From: a virus
Reading direction: 5' to 3' (one strand)
Virus record (IMG/VR): IMGVR_UViG_3300023257_000614
Location: 1-24,639 of that record
DNA: 24,639 bases
Numbering within the stretch: the first letter of the stretch is position 1; each line of letters begins with the position of its first letter. Shown one piece after another: positions 14,156-21,093 of the stretch. The translations under genes and the position numbers were made by a program. The notes beneath the pieces are model-generated. The model saw nothing but the letters and a program-made list of their open reading frames with translations, ran no database searches and had not been told where the DNA came from.

Positions 14156-17100
14156 ATGGCTATTTTTGAAGAACCGCAATCTCGAGAACACCCAGCTGAA
14201 AAATATATAAGTACGGCACTTGAAGGTATTTTGGGGTTTGCTCAACAGAAACAACAGCAAAAGCAGGCGCGGGGGATTGCGCCAATGCTTGTAAAAATGG
14301 GGCTTGTCGAGACAGAAGAAGAAGGGATGGCTTTGGCTCAACAGTCTCCAGAGATCCAAAAAGTTTTAGTAGCAGGGGCGATGAAACAGATAGGGAAGGC
14401 CCCTGTTTTATCTCCTTTTGAGAAAAAAATGCAAGAGGGCATGGCCGAGAACGCCATGACTATGTATAAGTCTTTACCAAAGATACAGGCTCAAAAAGGT
14501 ACTCTTAATCGCATACTTTCCCTAAACGAAAAAATGGGAGGCATTCCTGGTTACGCAAAATCTTTTGTTGGGTCAAGAGACGCTACGGAACTTAACGCAC
14601 TTGGCTTAGCTGCTCTTGAACCCGTGCTAAAGGTTTTTAACCCTGCTGGTGTTTTGCCTCAAAGCAAGATTGAAATGATTAAGGATAAATTTGCTCCCAA
14701 GGCATCGGACAGGAGATCGGTAGTCAAAGCTAAGGTTGATGCTATTAAGCGCTTTACAGACATGGCTGAAGAACAGGCCCGTAATGCTTTTTCCTTAATG
14801 AAGACAGGGAAAATAACACCAGAAGAATTTGATGAAGGGTTAAAGAGCAATTTGTCTCTAATAGATCAAGTCCTAGAAGAACCAGCATCGTGGGAAGGAG
14901 AAGAGCAAAAAAAAAAAGAGGAAGAAGTAGAAGAGCCTTTAAAAGAGAAAGAGGCAGAGATGGCTATTCCGCCGGGTACTGGAATTGCTGAAGAGGCAAT
15001 AGGCGAGGAGCTCATGGCTCCGGCAAAAGAAGAAGTCGAAAAAGAGGCAAAAGGTTTTTGGGACAAGTTCTCAGATTTCACTAAAGGGGCGGCGGAGCTA
15101 GAGGCTGTCTCTGAAGAGTTCGAAAGAGCGGCAGAGAGCGGCGTTGAAAGAGAAACTGGTATAGGACTTCGAGCTGCTCCAAAAGCTGTTGGTGCTATGG
15201 TTGACTTTGGCAACCTTATATCTGATCTAGTTATAGGAAAAAAAATTCCGATAGAAAAGATGACAGAGGAGTCCTTTGGCAAGGCCATGTCTTTTCAAGA
15301 TCTTGGAGAAGAATTTTTTGATTATATTACCGGGAAAGAATATGTCCCGGATCATGCTATTGAAAGAATTTTTGAAAAAAGTATTCAAGCTGGTGGAGAA
15401 ATGGCATTAATCCCAGGGGGAGCCAAAGCTGATCTATTTGGAAAAGGATGGTTAAGTGGTCTCTTATCGCAATCGGCGAAAGAATCGGGTCTCGACGAAG
15501 GAAGTCAAGTCATGGCTTCTTTGCTTCCATTTTTGGGCGACTTTAAAGATCTTGCAAAAGGCGGAATAGACTTAATGAAGGGGGCATATGAGTTAGCTAA
15601 AAATCCTAAAAAATTAGAAGGAATGCTTAAAGACTTTTCTTCATATATTAGAGGAAAAAGTCTTAAGCCTTTGGCAGTAGCGACTAAGGCACAACGAAAG
15701 ATAAAACCAGAACAAGTTATTCCGTCTAGGGCTAAAGAGCTGATGGAGGCAAAAGATGTCTCAAAGGTGGCAAAGAAACCGCTTAGCGAACTTTTTGACA
15801 ATGAGCAGGTTTTGTCTATGGAAACACGCATGGCACAATTGCCTGCGACGAAAGAGATTTACAAGCCATTATTTGAGGAGATGACACAAAAATATGTTAA
15901 AGACTATGCCAAGATTTTAGGGGAAGTCTCTAGGACGGACCCAGAAAAAGCGTTTAAATTAATTACTGATGCAACCTCTAAAAAAGAGATTAAAGATTTA
16001 TTTAAAGAGTCGCTATACAAAGAGCGGGCGCTCGCTGACGAAAGTATAGGCAAGGGATTTGACTTGCTGAGGAAATATCGACCTAAAGGTGAGCGGGTAA
16101 GCTGGAAAGACACGAAAGAGCTTATAAAGTCTGTCGATGAAAGTATTGATCATTTACATAAAGGCGGCCTTATTTCAAAAGATTCTGAGCCATTAAAATA
16201 TTTGGAATCGTTCAAGGCTAGGCTTTTGAAGGCTCCTCCTGAGACAGCGGGAGAAATAAAAAAACTAAAGGAAGAAATTGCAGCAATTGAAAAAACAATT
16301 GGAACTACAAGTGTCGTTTCAAAGAAAGAGCTTGCTCCTCGTTTAAAGAAAATTGAAAAATTATCAAAGTCTGGAGCTTTAGTGGAGGAAGTTGAGCAAG
16401 GGTTTCGAAAAATAAATGCAGCGTTAAATTATGGCAAGCCTTTTCAGTATAAAGATATTCCTCGTCTTGATTTGAAGACTAAAATCAAAAAGGCTCTCGA
16501 GAATTATGGGAAGACAAAAAATCCTAAATACTACAAGCAATTTGTTAAGATGAATGAGGTTTATTCGAATTACAAGGACACCCTGAAGTCGGACATCGTA
16601 TTTAATACGCTATCTGGAAAGCGTCCTGATGCAATATACGGGTTATTGGACAATCCGAGTACCATTAAAGACTTTAAGGCAATAATTGCGTCAGGAGATC
16701 TTGAGTTAAATTATCTTGGTAATATGGTTATTACAAGTAAAATCAATGACATTTTATATCCTAAGCTATTTTCAGAGGGGGCGCAGATGAAGGAATCCAC
16801 CAAGCGCTTTACTCAATTAACATCTATGGAGAAAGATAAGTTGGCGGCCCTGATGGGTCGTGATGCATATGATGGTCTGAAGAAGCTACAAGGTGAAATT
16901 GCAACAAACCAGAAAAAACTTAATGCTTACTTAAATACTAGTAAAACTGCTGTGACGTTAACCTCTGATGCAAAAGAGTTTATGAGAATTTCAGGACTAT
17001 TAGACATGTTGTCAGGGAATTTTAAAAAGGGAACAAAGAAATTATTCTATTCAAATTATGAATCAATTTTAGGGGATTTGTATACAGATCAACATTTTCA

Positions 17101-17260
17101 GAAAATGTTATTAGATATCGTGCAAGAGAGTAAAAAAACAAAGCCAACTGTGAGCCCACTAAACAAAGTCGCTTCTTATGTGAAGAAAAAGCTTAAGAAG
17201 TATGATGCGACCTTTAAATCAATTGTGCCTGTGTCGAAGGTTTCTGAAGACGAAGATTAA
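14156..17260 (+). CDS. Very large internal virion (DNA ejection) protein
   Basis: 1034 residues and mostly helical. I see no recognisable lytic transglycosylase or peptidase motif. Residues 30-150 hold a repeated short helical piece (KMGLVETEEEGMALAQQSPEIQKVL) and MQEGMAENAMTMYKSL. An acidic, low-complexity segment with EEQKKKEEEVEEPLKEKEAEM lies near 245-265. The middle (about 330-480) has amphipathic stretches with Gly/Ala. Later parts are long Lys/Glu helices (residues about 690-730 with EIKKLKEEIAAIEKTIG). Place, size and neighbours fit the long ejection proteins of short-tailed phages. The stop is immediately followed by the structured RNA element on the opposite strand. Confidence 0.7.
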   Translation: MAIFEEPQSREHPAEKYISTALEGILGFAQQKQQQKQARGIAPMLVKMGLVETEEEGMALAQQSPEIQKVLVAGAMKQIGKAPVLSPFEKKMQEGMAENAMTMYKSLPKIQAQKGTLNRILSLNEKMGGIPGYAKSFVGSRDATELNALGLAALEPVLKVFNPAGVLPQSKIEMIKDKFAPKASDRRSVVKAKVDAIKRFTDMAEEQARNAFSLMKTGKITPEEFDEGLKSNLSLIDQVLEEPASWEGEEQKKKEEEVEEPLKEKEAEMAIPPGTGIAEEAIGEELMAPAKEEVEKEAKGFWDKFSDFTKGAAELEAVSEEFERAAESGVERETGIGLRAAPKAVGAMVDFGNLISDLVIGKKIPIEKMTEESFGKAMSFQDLGEEFFDYITGKEYVPDHAIERIFEKSIQAGGEMALIPGGAKADLFGKGWLSGLLSQSAKESGLDEGSQVMASLLPFLGDFKDLAKGGIDLMKGAYELAKNPKKLEGMLKDFSSYIRGKSLKPLAVATKAQRKIKPEQVIPSRAKELMEAKDVSKVAKKPLSELFDNEQVLSMETRMAQLPATKEIYKPLFEEMTQKYVKDYAKILGEVSRTDPEKAFKLITDATSKKEIKDLFKESLYKERALADESIGKGFDLLRKYRPKGERVSWKDTKELIKSVDESIDHLHKGGLISKDSEPLKYLESFKARLLKAPPETAGEIKKLKEEIAAIEKTIGTTSVVSKKELAPRLKKIEKLSKSGALVEEVEQGFRKINAALNYGKPFQYKDIPRLDLKTKIKKALENYGKTKNPKYYKQFVKMNEVYSNYKDTLKSDIVFNTLSGKRPDAIYGLLDNPSTIKDFKAIIASGDLELNYLGNMVITSKINDILYPKLFSEGAQMKESTKRFTQLTSMEKDKLAALMGRDAYDGLKKLQGEIATNQKKLNAYLNTSKTAVTLTSDAKEFMRISGLLDMLSGNFKKGTKKLFYSNYESILGDLYTDQHFQKMLLDIVQESKKTKPTVSPLNKVASYVKKKLKKYDATFKSIVPVSKVSEDED

Positions 17261-17327
17261 AAAGAAATGTGGAGCTCTTGTCTAACGATTGACAGATTCA
17301 GGGTATCCCCTTAACTCCACATCTCTA
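17255..17327 (-). ncRNA. Candidate structured small RNA, copy 1 (three-way junction)
   Basis: Read on the minus strand. Closing stem P1 is ATGTGGAG/CTCCACAT (17322-17315 with 17274-17267), eight perfect pairs. Hairpin P2 is AGGG-GATA-CCCT (17311-17300). Hairpin P3 is TCTGTC with GACA(A)GA (17296-17276) around an 8-nt loop AATCGTTA, with one bulged base. Junctions are TTA, GAA and G. A T-rich tract (TTCTTTTT) follows, complement of 17266-17259. A weak promoter lies exactly in register upstream. The element sits between the end of the ejection gene (plus) and the RHH gene (minus). It has no tRNA T-arm and no known riboswitch or ribozyme core that I recognise. The fold and sequence match copy 2 at 19319. 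Confidence 0.55.
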
Positions 17328-17356
17328 ACTTTAGTTGATTTTAGGAAAATATACAA
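17328..17356 (-). promoter_or_regulatory. Candidate promoter of structured RNA copy 1
   Basis: Minus strand: TTGTAT (17356-17351), a 17-base spacer, TAAAGT (17333-17328), then 7 bases to the first G of the closing stem. Each box is a poor match by itself. The exact copy of the spacing seen in copy 2 (17 bases, then 7 bases) is what makes it credible. Confidence 0.35.
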
Positions 17357-17370
17357 TACGAGAAGATATT

Positions 17371-17535
17371 TTAAGACTTTGGCTCAGCCTTCAAAATCGG
17401 ATCTTTGATCTTTAGCGTTTCTCTTATGCACCGCATCACAAAATCTTTCATCGAAATTCCAGCCTTTGCGGCGCTTATCTTTATACGCTTGTGGTCTTCT
17501 TCCACTATTTCTATGGTAAGTTTTTTTGTCAGCAT
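17371..17535 (-). CDS. Ribbon-helix-helix (CopG/HicB-type) small protein
   Basis: A 54-residue minus-strand frame. The ATG at 17535-17533 is preceded by GGAGGT six bases upstream. The protein has an N-terminal beta strand TKKLTIEIVEEDHKRIKI, then helix A, a turn AKAGISM, helix B KDFVMRCIRETLK and a short tail. That is the ribbon-helix-helix layout of CopG/ParD/HicB-type repressors and antitoxins. A promoter with a TATAAT box and an inverted repeat across it lies upstream, which suggests autoregulation. No toxin gene is beside it, so it is more likely a phage regulator or an orphan. Its short length makes it easy to miss in ORF surveys. Confidence 0.82.
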   Translation of the reverse strand: MLTKKLTIEIVEEDHKRIKISAAKAGISMKDFVMRCIRETLKIKDPILKAEPKS

Positions 17536-17555
17536 GTGTTTACCTCCAAGTTGTA

Positions 17556-17573
17556 TTTACCATTATACGTAAA
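17556..17573. promoter_or_regulatory. Operator-like inverted repeat at the RHH promoter
   Basis: TTTAC (17556-17560), eight bases, GTAAA (17569-17573) form an inverted repeat straddling the -10 box of the minus-strand promoter. ACGCGT, itself palindromic, lies next to it (17573-17578). This is a natural site for self-repression by the RHH protein; no binding is shown. Confidence 0.5.
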
Positions 17574-17590
17574 CGCGTACTTTATTACAA
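17562..17590 (-). promoter_or_regulatory. Sigma70-type promoter of the RHH gene
   Basis: Minus strand: TTGTAA (17590-17585), a 17-base spacer, TATAAT (17567-17562). The -10 is perfect and the -35 matches four of six. Transcription would start near 17555, about 20 bases before the ATG. Confidence 0.72.
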
Positions 17591-17639
17591 GTTTTTGTAG
17601 AAGAAAAAAACACCTAGCGCCTAAAGTAAATTTATATTT

Positions 17640-17656
17640 GGAGGTAGTGTGCCTCC
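17640..17656 (+). other. Hairpin in the tail fibre leader
   Basis: GGAGG (17640-17644) and CCTCC (17652-17656) form a short stem with loop TAGTGTG. The stem contains an SD-like GGAGG that is not the one used for the fibre ATG (GAAGG near 17668-17672). No clear promoter for the fibre gene is visible in this stretch, so the leader signals remain uncertain. Confidence 0.4.
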
Positions 17657-17678
17657 ATACAAAAAATGAAGGTTAGCC

Positions 17679-19295
17679 ATGCGCGCACCATTAAGTTACT
17701 TAGGAACTGGAGACGTTCCTGTGCTTACTATAACTACATCAGTACCAGACACTTCCACAGTAGGGAAGCTGGGCGAAATTATTGTAGATAAAACTAATAA
17801 AAATGCTTATATCCTCACCAGCGCTGATGGTGGTATATATACTTGGGAAAGCATTGAAGGCGGCGGAGGTCTCGACTTCCAAGAATCTGTCTTGGCACAA
17901 TTAGCATATGCAAGTTCTACAGCTACAGAAGGTTATCGCTACCTAGCCTCCGGGACTTCTGGTCTGTGGACTAAAGACTACATATACGAATATCAGTCTG
18001 GAGCATGGGAAGCAACAGCACCTTCTAATGGAATGATGACTTACAACGAAGATACTTCCAGCATTCTTGTCTATACCGGATCTGCTTGGGAAGGCGTAGG
18101 CGCTGCTATTCCAGACGCTTCTGAGACTGTTCAAGGTGTTGTCGAACTTGCTACGACCACCGAAGTTGTTGCTGGCTCTGACACAACACGCGCTGTCACA
18201 ACAGCTGGACTAACAGCAAAACTCGGCACACAAACTGCTAATGGTGTAATGCTTGGTGGTGGAGCTGCTGGGTTTAATTTGGGAGCAACTTCAGCGGGTA
18301 CCGCAGGTCAGCCGTTGATTTCTAGTGGTGCTGGTGTTGATCCTGATTGGGGGACTCTTAGTGTCGCTTATGGTGGCACGGGTGCAACAACACATACAAT
18401 TCATGGTGTGTTGATTGGGGCAACTGCTGGTGCAGTAGTTTCTTTAACGGCCGGAACAAGTGGTCAAGTCTTGCTCGGTTCTACTGGAGCAGACCCTGTC
18501 TTCGGAACAGTTGGAAGCACAGATAGTACTATCGCTTGGACACTTGGAGCAGGTACTCTTACAGCACAAGCTCGTGCTGCTTCTGCTACTGTTACAGGTG
18601 TCATCGAGATTGCGACTGACGCTGAAACGACAACGGCAACATCGACTAGCCTATGTATTACTCCTGCTAACCTAGAGGTTCGTCTGGGTACTCAGACCCA
18701 GCATGGTGTAATGCTTGGTGGTGGAGCTGCTGGAACTAACCTTAGTGTTGCTGCTGTTGGTACAAACGGACAAATTCTTTGCGGTTCTACTGGTGCGGCT
18801 CCTGTTATGGCAACTGTAGGACATACAGCCGGTACTTTAACCTCAACGCTAGGCGCTGGAACTCTTAATATTGATACCGCATCTACGATGATTCGTACTG
18901 CTGCAGTAACAATCTCTAATGCTCAACTACAAGCGTTAAATGCGACACCGATACAGCTTGTTGCAACTCCTGGCGCGAATAAGTACCTTGACTTCTTGGG
19001 GGCTATTATTGCCTTGGATTATGGTACAGCTACGATAGACGATTGTGCCGCTGATGGAGATTTACAGATTCGTTATGATGCGAGTACTGTGGTTTCACTA
19101 ACTGTCGAAGCGAATGATTTGGTAGACGCTGTAGCAGATGCTGCATCTACAGCTAAACCGTTGGCTACTGATGTTACGTTATTGGCTGATAAGAAGTTGG
19201 AACTTTACAACAACGGCGCTGAGTACACAGTTGTTGGTGGCGGAGATGGAGTTTTGAAAATCCTCATCAACTACCGCATACTAGACTTGAGCTAA
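17679..19295 (+). CDS. Tail fibre protein with repeat modules (first fibre)
   Basis: 538 residues. The N-terminus holds GKLGEIIVDKTNKNAYILTSADGGIYTWESIEGGG, a module (G..I.D.....Y.LT....W..V.GG) common at the start of phage appendage proteins and recurring at 21768. A trimeric fibre stalk follows. It includes two copies of a classic repeat (ETVQGVVELATTTEVVAGSDTT, then ATVTGVIEIATDAETTTATST), each followed by LGTQT-x2-GVMLGGGAAG with a 31-bp DNA repeat. The C-terminus (about 420-538) is a beta domain with DFLGAIIALDYGTATIDDCAADGDLQIRYDASTV, which resembles fibre tip domains. It should bind a host surface receptor. GAAGG lies before the ATG, and the gene lies between the two copies of the structured RNA. 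Confidence 0.85.
   Translation: MRAPLSYLGTGDVPVLTITTSVPDTSTVGKLGEIIVDKTNKNAYILTSADGGIYTWESIEGGGGLDFQESVLAQLAYASSTATEGYRYLASGTSGLWTKDYIYEYQSGAWEATAPSNGMMTYNEDTSSILVYTGSAWEGVGAAIPDASETVQGVVELATTTEVVAGSDTTRAVTTAGLTAKLGTQTANGVMLGGGAAGFNLGATSAGTAGQPLISSGAGVDPDWGTLSVAYGGTGATTHTIHGVLIGATAGAVVSLTAGTSGQVLLGSTGADPVFGTVGSTDSTIAWTLGAGTLTAQARAASATVTGVIEIATDAETTTATSTSLCITPANLEVRLGTQTQHGVMLGGGAAGTNLSVAAVGTNGQILCGSTGAAPVMATVGHTAGTLTSTLGAGTLNIDTASTMIRTAAVTISNAQLQALNATPIQLVATPGANKYLDFLGAIIALDYGTATIDDCAADGDLQIRYDASTVVSLTVEANDLVDAVADAASTAKPLATDVTLLADKKLELYNNGAEYTVVGGGDGVLKILINYRILDLS
18241..18271 (+). repeat. 31-bp direct repeat in the tail fibre, copy 1
   Basis: This 31-bp stretch is identical to 18703-18733 (462 bases downstream). 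Both encode NGVMLGGGAAG or HGVMLGGGAAG of the stalk repeat. Identity at the DNA level, including third codon positions, points to recent duplication or gene conversion within the fibre gene. Confidence 0.8.
18703..18733 (+). repeat. 31-bp direct repeat in the tail fibre, copy 2
   Basis: Second copy of the repeat at 18241-18271. The bases just outside differ, so the identity is limited to the GVMLGGGAAG part of the stalk repeat. Confidence 0.8.
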
Positions 19296-19315
19296 GCTTA
19301 AGTTTCTGATATAAT
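19287..19315 (+). promoter_or_regulatory. Strong promoter of structured RNA copy 2 and P63C gene
   Basis: TTGAGC (19287-19292), a 17-base spacer, TATAAT (19310-19315), with TG just before the -10 (extended). The -35 overlaps the end of the fibre gene. Transcription would start near 19321-19323, exactly at the 5' strand of the RNA's closing stem. Confidence 0.82.
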
Positions 19316-19318
19316 ATA

Positions 19319-19386
19319 AGCCGTAGGTCAGGGAGATATCCCGAGTCTCGACAGTGAGTAGTTGAGAGCCTACAGCTTTTCTTTAA
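19319..19386 (+). ncRNA. Candidate structured small RNA or leader, copy 2 (three-way junction)
   Basis: Closing stem P1 is GTAGG/CCTAC (19323-19327 with 19369-19373), extended by AGC/GCT across one mismatch. Hairpin P2 is GGGA-GATA-TCCC (19331-19342). Hairpin P3 is TCTCGAC/GTTGAGA (19346-19352 with 19361-19367) around an 8-nt loop AGTGAGTA. Junctions are TCA, GAG and G. TTTTCTTT follows (19377-19384), so a transcript from the promoter at 19287 could end as an RNA of about 65 nt, or continue as the 5' leader of the P63C gene. The same layout with mostly different stem bases is found in copy 1. Confidence 0.6.
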
Positions 19387-19409
19387 TCTCTAACTCAGGA
19401 GAAATTCTC

Positions 19410-20273
19410 ATGTGCAGCAAACAAAAACTTCCCAAAGCAACACATTCAGGAAATATATATATCGGAAACAAAACGATTGCGTGTGCTGTTTTGGAAGATG
19501 GAACTCGCGTTATCACACAAAGCACTATGCTAAAAGCTCTAGGAAAATCAAAAGGAGGAACTCAAAAATATAGTGGTGGGGGGCCGCTACCATCTTTTCT
19601 AGACTATAAGGGACTTAAACCGTTTATTTCTAATGAGTTAGAGGTGTGCGCCCGCCCATTAATATTCAAAACGCCAAAAGGAGCAAATGCTTACGGATTC
19701 AGAGCAACACTGCTTCCAGATATTTGTGACGTATATCTTTCAGCAAGAAAAGCAAAAACGCTTCCGCATAATCAACAACATATAGCTGAAGAATGTGAAA
19801 TCATTGTGCGCGCTCTTTCTAAAATTGGTATAATTTCACTTGTTGATGAGGCTACTGGATATCAGTATGAAAGAGAACGCGATGCACTGCAAATAATTCT
19901 ATCAAAATTTATTTCTAAAGAATTTCTTCCTTGGGTAAAGCGATTTCCTATTCAGTTTTTCAAGTTATACAAACGAATGTATGATGTAGAAACTGAAAAA
20001 GGATGTCCTCCACATGTAGGACATTTTATCAATAGCTTTATCTACAAAAAATTAGCTCCTGGTGTGCTGGAAGAACTTCGTATTAAAAATCCCATAACTG
20101 AAAAAGGTTACAGAAAGCAAGCACACCATCAATGGTTAACGAATGATACTGGGTGCGATTCATTGAACAGACAAATTCTTCAAGTTATCACTTTAATGAA
20201 AGTTTCAGAAAATAGAGAAGACTTTGAAAGATTATATAATAAAGCTGGTGAAATAACTAAAGAATGGGTTTAA
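19410..20273 (+). CDS. P63C-domain phage protein
   Basis: 287 residues from the ATG at 19410, chosen because AGGAG lies 8 bases upstream; an upstream in-frame start at 19362 would run through the RNA element. Residues 1-110 have CAVLEDGTRVITQSTMLKALG, a domain that often precedes P63C. From about residue 140 the P63C signature is clear: ALSKIGIISLVDEATGYQYER, DALQIILSKFISKEFLPWVKRFP, KLAPGVLEELRIKNP, then YRKQAHHQWLTNDTGCDSLNRQI. The domain is found in phages and conjugative elements; its biochemical role is unknown. It is moderately AT-rich compared with the fibres and sits with the small RNA promoter. Confidence 0.88.
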   Translation: MCSKQKLPKATHSGNIYIGNKTIACAVLEDGTRVITQSTMLKALGKSKGGTQKYSGGGPLPSFLDYKGLKPFISNELEVCARPLIFKTPKGANAYGFRATLLPDICDVYLSARKAKTLPHNQQHIAEECEIIVRALSKIGIISLVDEATGYQYERERDALQIILSKFISKEFLPWVKRFPIQFFKLYKRMYDVETEKGCPPHVGHFINSFIYKKLAPGVLEELRIKNPITEKGYRKQAHHQWLTNDTGCDSLNRQILQVITLMKVSENREDFERLYNKAGEITKEWV

Positions 20274-20308
20274 AACTTAAATGTATTTGCTAAAGAAGGA
20301 GACGCATA

Positions 20309-20422
20309 ATGATTGAAGATTATTTTGTCTACTTGATAGGCCCAAACTTAGCTGCTGGCATATCGATTATTCTGATGTTTACCTTAGTTTTAATTTTATT
20401 TTCAAGGCTAATAAAAAGTTGA
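20309..20422 (+). CDS. Small single-pass membrane protein
   Basis: A 37-residue frame (20309-20422) with a perfect AAGGAG seven bases before its ATG. It begins MIEDYFVYLIGPN and continues with one strong membrane segment (ISIILMFTLVLILF) and a basic end SRLIKS. Lengths and charges fit a single-pass inner membrane protein with the N-terminus outside. It could be a small lysis or holin-like component or a superinfection-related peptide, but nothing in the sequence decides this. Confidence 0.68.
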   Translation: MIEDYFVYLIGPNLAAGISIILMFTLVLILFSRLIKS

Positions 20423-20444
20423 AAGCGATTCTTGCCTCAAAAGT

Positions 20445-20466
20445 TTGCTATTCGCTAAAATAGCAA
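20445..20466. other. Perfect hairpin before the acidic protein gene
   Basis: TTGCTATT (20445-20452) pairs with AATAGCAA (20459-20466), eight perfect pairs, loop CGCTAA. No T-run follows. A weak promoter (TTGCCT at 20432-20437, 18-base spacer, TAAAAT at 20456-20461) overlaps it, so it could be an operator; neither is certain. Confidence 0.4.
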
Positions 20467-20502
20467 TCGAACGACCGAAGTTCAAAAAATAAGGAGTCAC
20501 CA

Positions 20503-20799
20503 ATGACAGAAGAAAAAAAAGAAGTAGAAGAAAAACAAGAGCCAGTAAAAGTCACGACCTATGTAGGTAACTTAATATCAGTAACTACAGTCTTCGGAGA
20601 GCAATCCTGCACTCTCTTAGTCCCAGGACAATCAGCTACATACGAAACACTGATCGACATCTTGCATAAGATGACAGAGCAAGTCATCGAAGGCAAAGCT
20701 GTTGCCGAAGCTGCTGCGGAAAATGCTAAGGAAGAGGAAGTTGCAGAGGAATCAGAAGAAATTGTAGAATCTGCAGATCTTGACGAGGAAATTCTTTAA
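20503..20799 (+). CDS. Small acidic phage protein
   Basis: 98 residues with AAGGAG before the ATG. The N- and C-terminal parts are Glu-rich and likely disordered. The middle (about 15-65) is a small beta/alpha domain with KVTTYVGNLISVTTVFGEQSCTLLVPGQSATYETLIDIL, then a helix (HKMTEQVIEGKAVAEAAAEN). I do not recognise it. The gene ends right before a strong terminator. Confidence 0.68.
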   Translation: MTEEKKEVEEKQEPVKVTTYVGNLISVTTVFGEQSCTLLVPGQSATYETLIDILHKMTEQVIEGKAVAEAAAENAKEEEVAEESEEIVESADLDEEIL

Positions 20800-20857
20800 A
20801 GGAAAGCCTTTTTGGCTCCTTTGGCTTCCTACGATTTATCGTGGGGGGCCTTTTTTT
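20798..20857 (+). terminator. Double hairpin with strong T-tract terminator
   Basis: The first hairpin is AAAGG-(AA)-AGCC with GGCT-CCTTT (20798-20822). The second pairs GGCTTCCTACGA (20823-20834) with TCGTGGGGGGCC (20839-20850), twelve pairs counting wobbles, loop TTTA, and is followed by seven T residues (20851-20857). This is the best intrinsic terminator in the window. The minus-strand gene at 20829 ends inside it. Confidence 0.85.
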
Positions 20858-21056
20858 CTATTTCTTTGTGTTTTAAGAACAACAACTCTCCGATTTTGTG
20901 CGCCGCTTCTGCAGCCTGTGCGTATGTGTGCCCTGTTGGGATCGATAGATAATAGGAATCCTCACCGGTTTTCGTATGAATTTCAACGCGTGCCAATGCA
21001 ACGAAATTGGGTGATTGGAAATCCTCTTCTGTGAGAATTTTTGTTTCTTCTTTGAT
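20829..21056 (-). CDS. Minus-strand small protein with apparent ATC start
   Basis: A 75-residue frame, minus strand, ending in TAG at 20831-20829. It has a perfect AAGGAG (21068-21063), a 6-base spacer, and then ATC, with no ATG, GTG or TTG in frame between the SD and the upstream in-frame TAA. The protein looks real: KEETKILTEEDFQSPNFVALARVEIHTKTG is followed by EDSYYLSIPTGHTYAQAAEAAHKIGELLFL, a helix, then a polar tail. The function is unknown. If ATC is not used, an in-frame TTG at residue 21 is the next choice, without an SD. The ending overlaps the terminator hairpin, and the start faces an operator-like cluster. Confidence 0.62.
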   Translation of the reverse strand: MKEETKILTEEDFQSPNFVALARVEIHTKTGEDSYYLSIPTGHTYAQAAEAAHKIGELLFLKHKEIEKKAPHDKS

Positions 21057-21093
21057 TTTGTGCTCCTTGACAAATTAAAGTTTTTTGACAATA

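Noticed and set aside
14866-15288. 140-residue Ser-rich minus-strand frame
   Set aside because: It is the complement of the Glu/Lys-rich ejection protein; no SD and low-complexity Ser/Phe composition.
17255-19386. The two structured RNA elements as tRNAs or hammerhead ribozymes
   Set aside because: About 56-60 bases, no T-arm or CCA-end logic, and a two-hairpin junction instead of a cloverleaf; the hammerhead core CUGANGA...GAAA is absent.
19362-19409. Upstream start for the P63C gene at 19362
   Set aside because: It would translate the RNA element's 3' arm and has no SD, whereas ATG 19410 has AGGAG and the family-like start.
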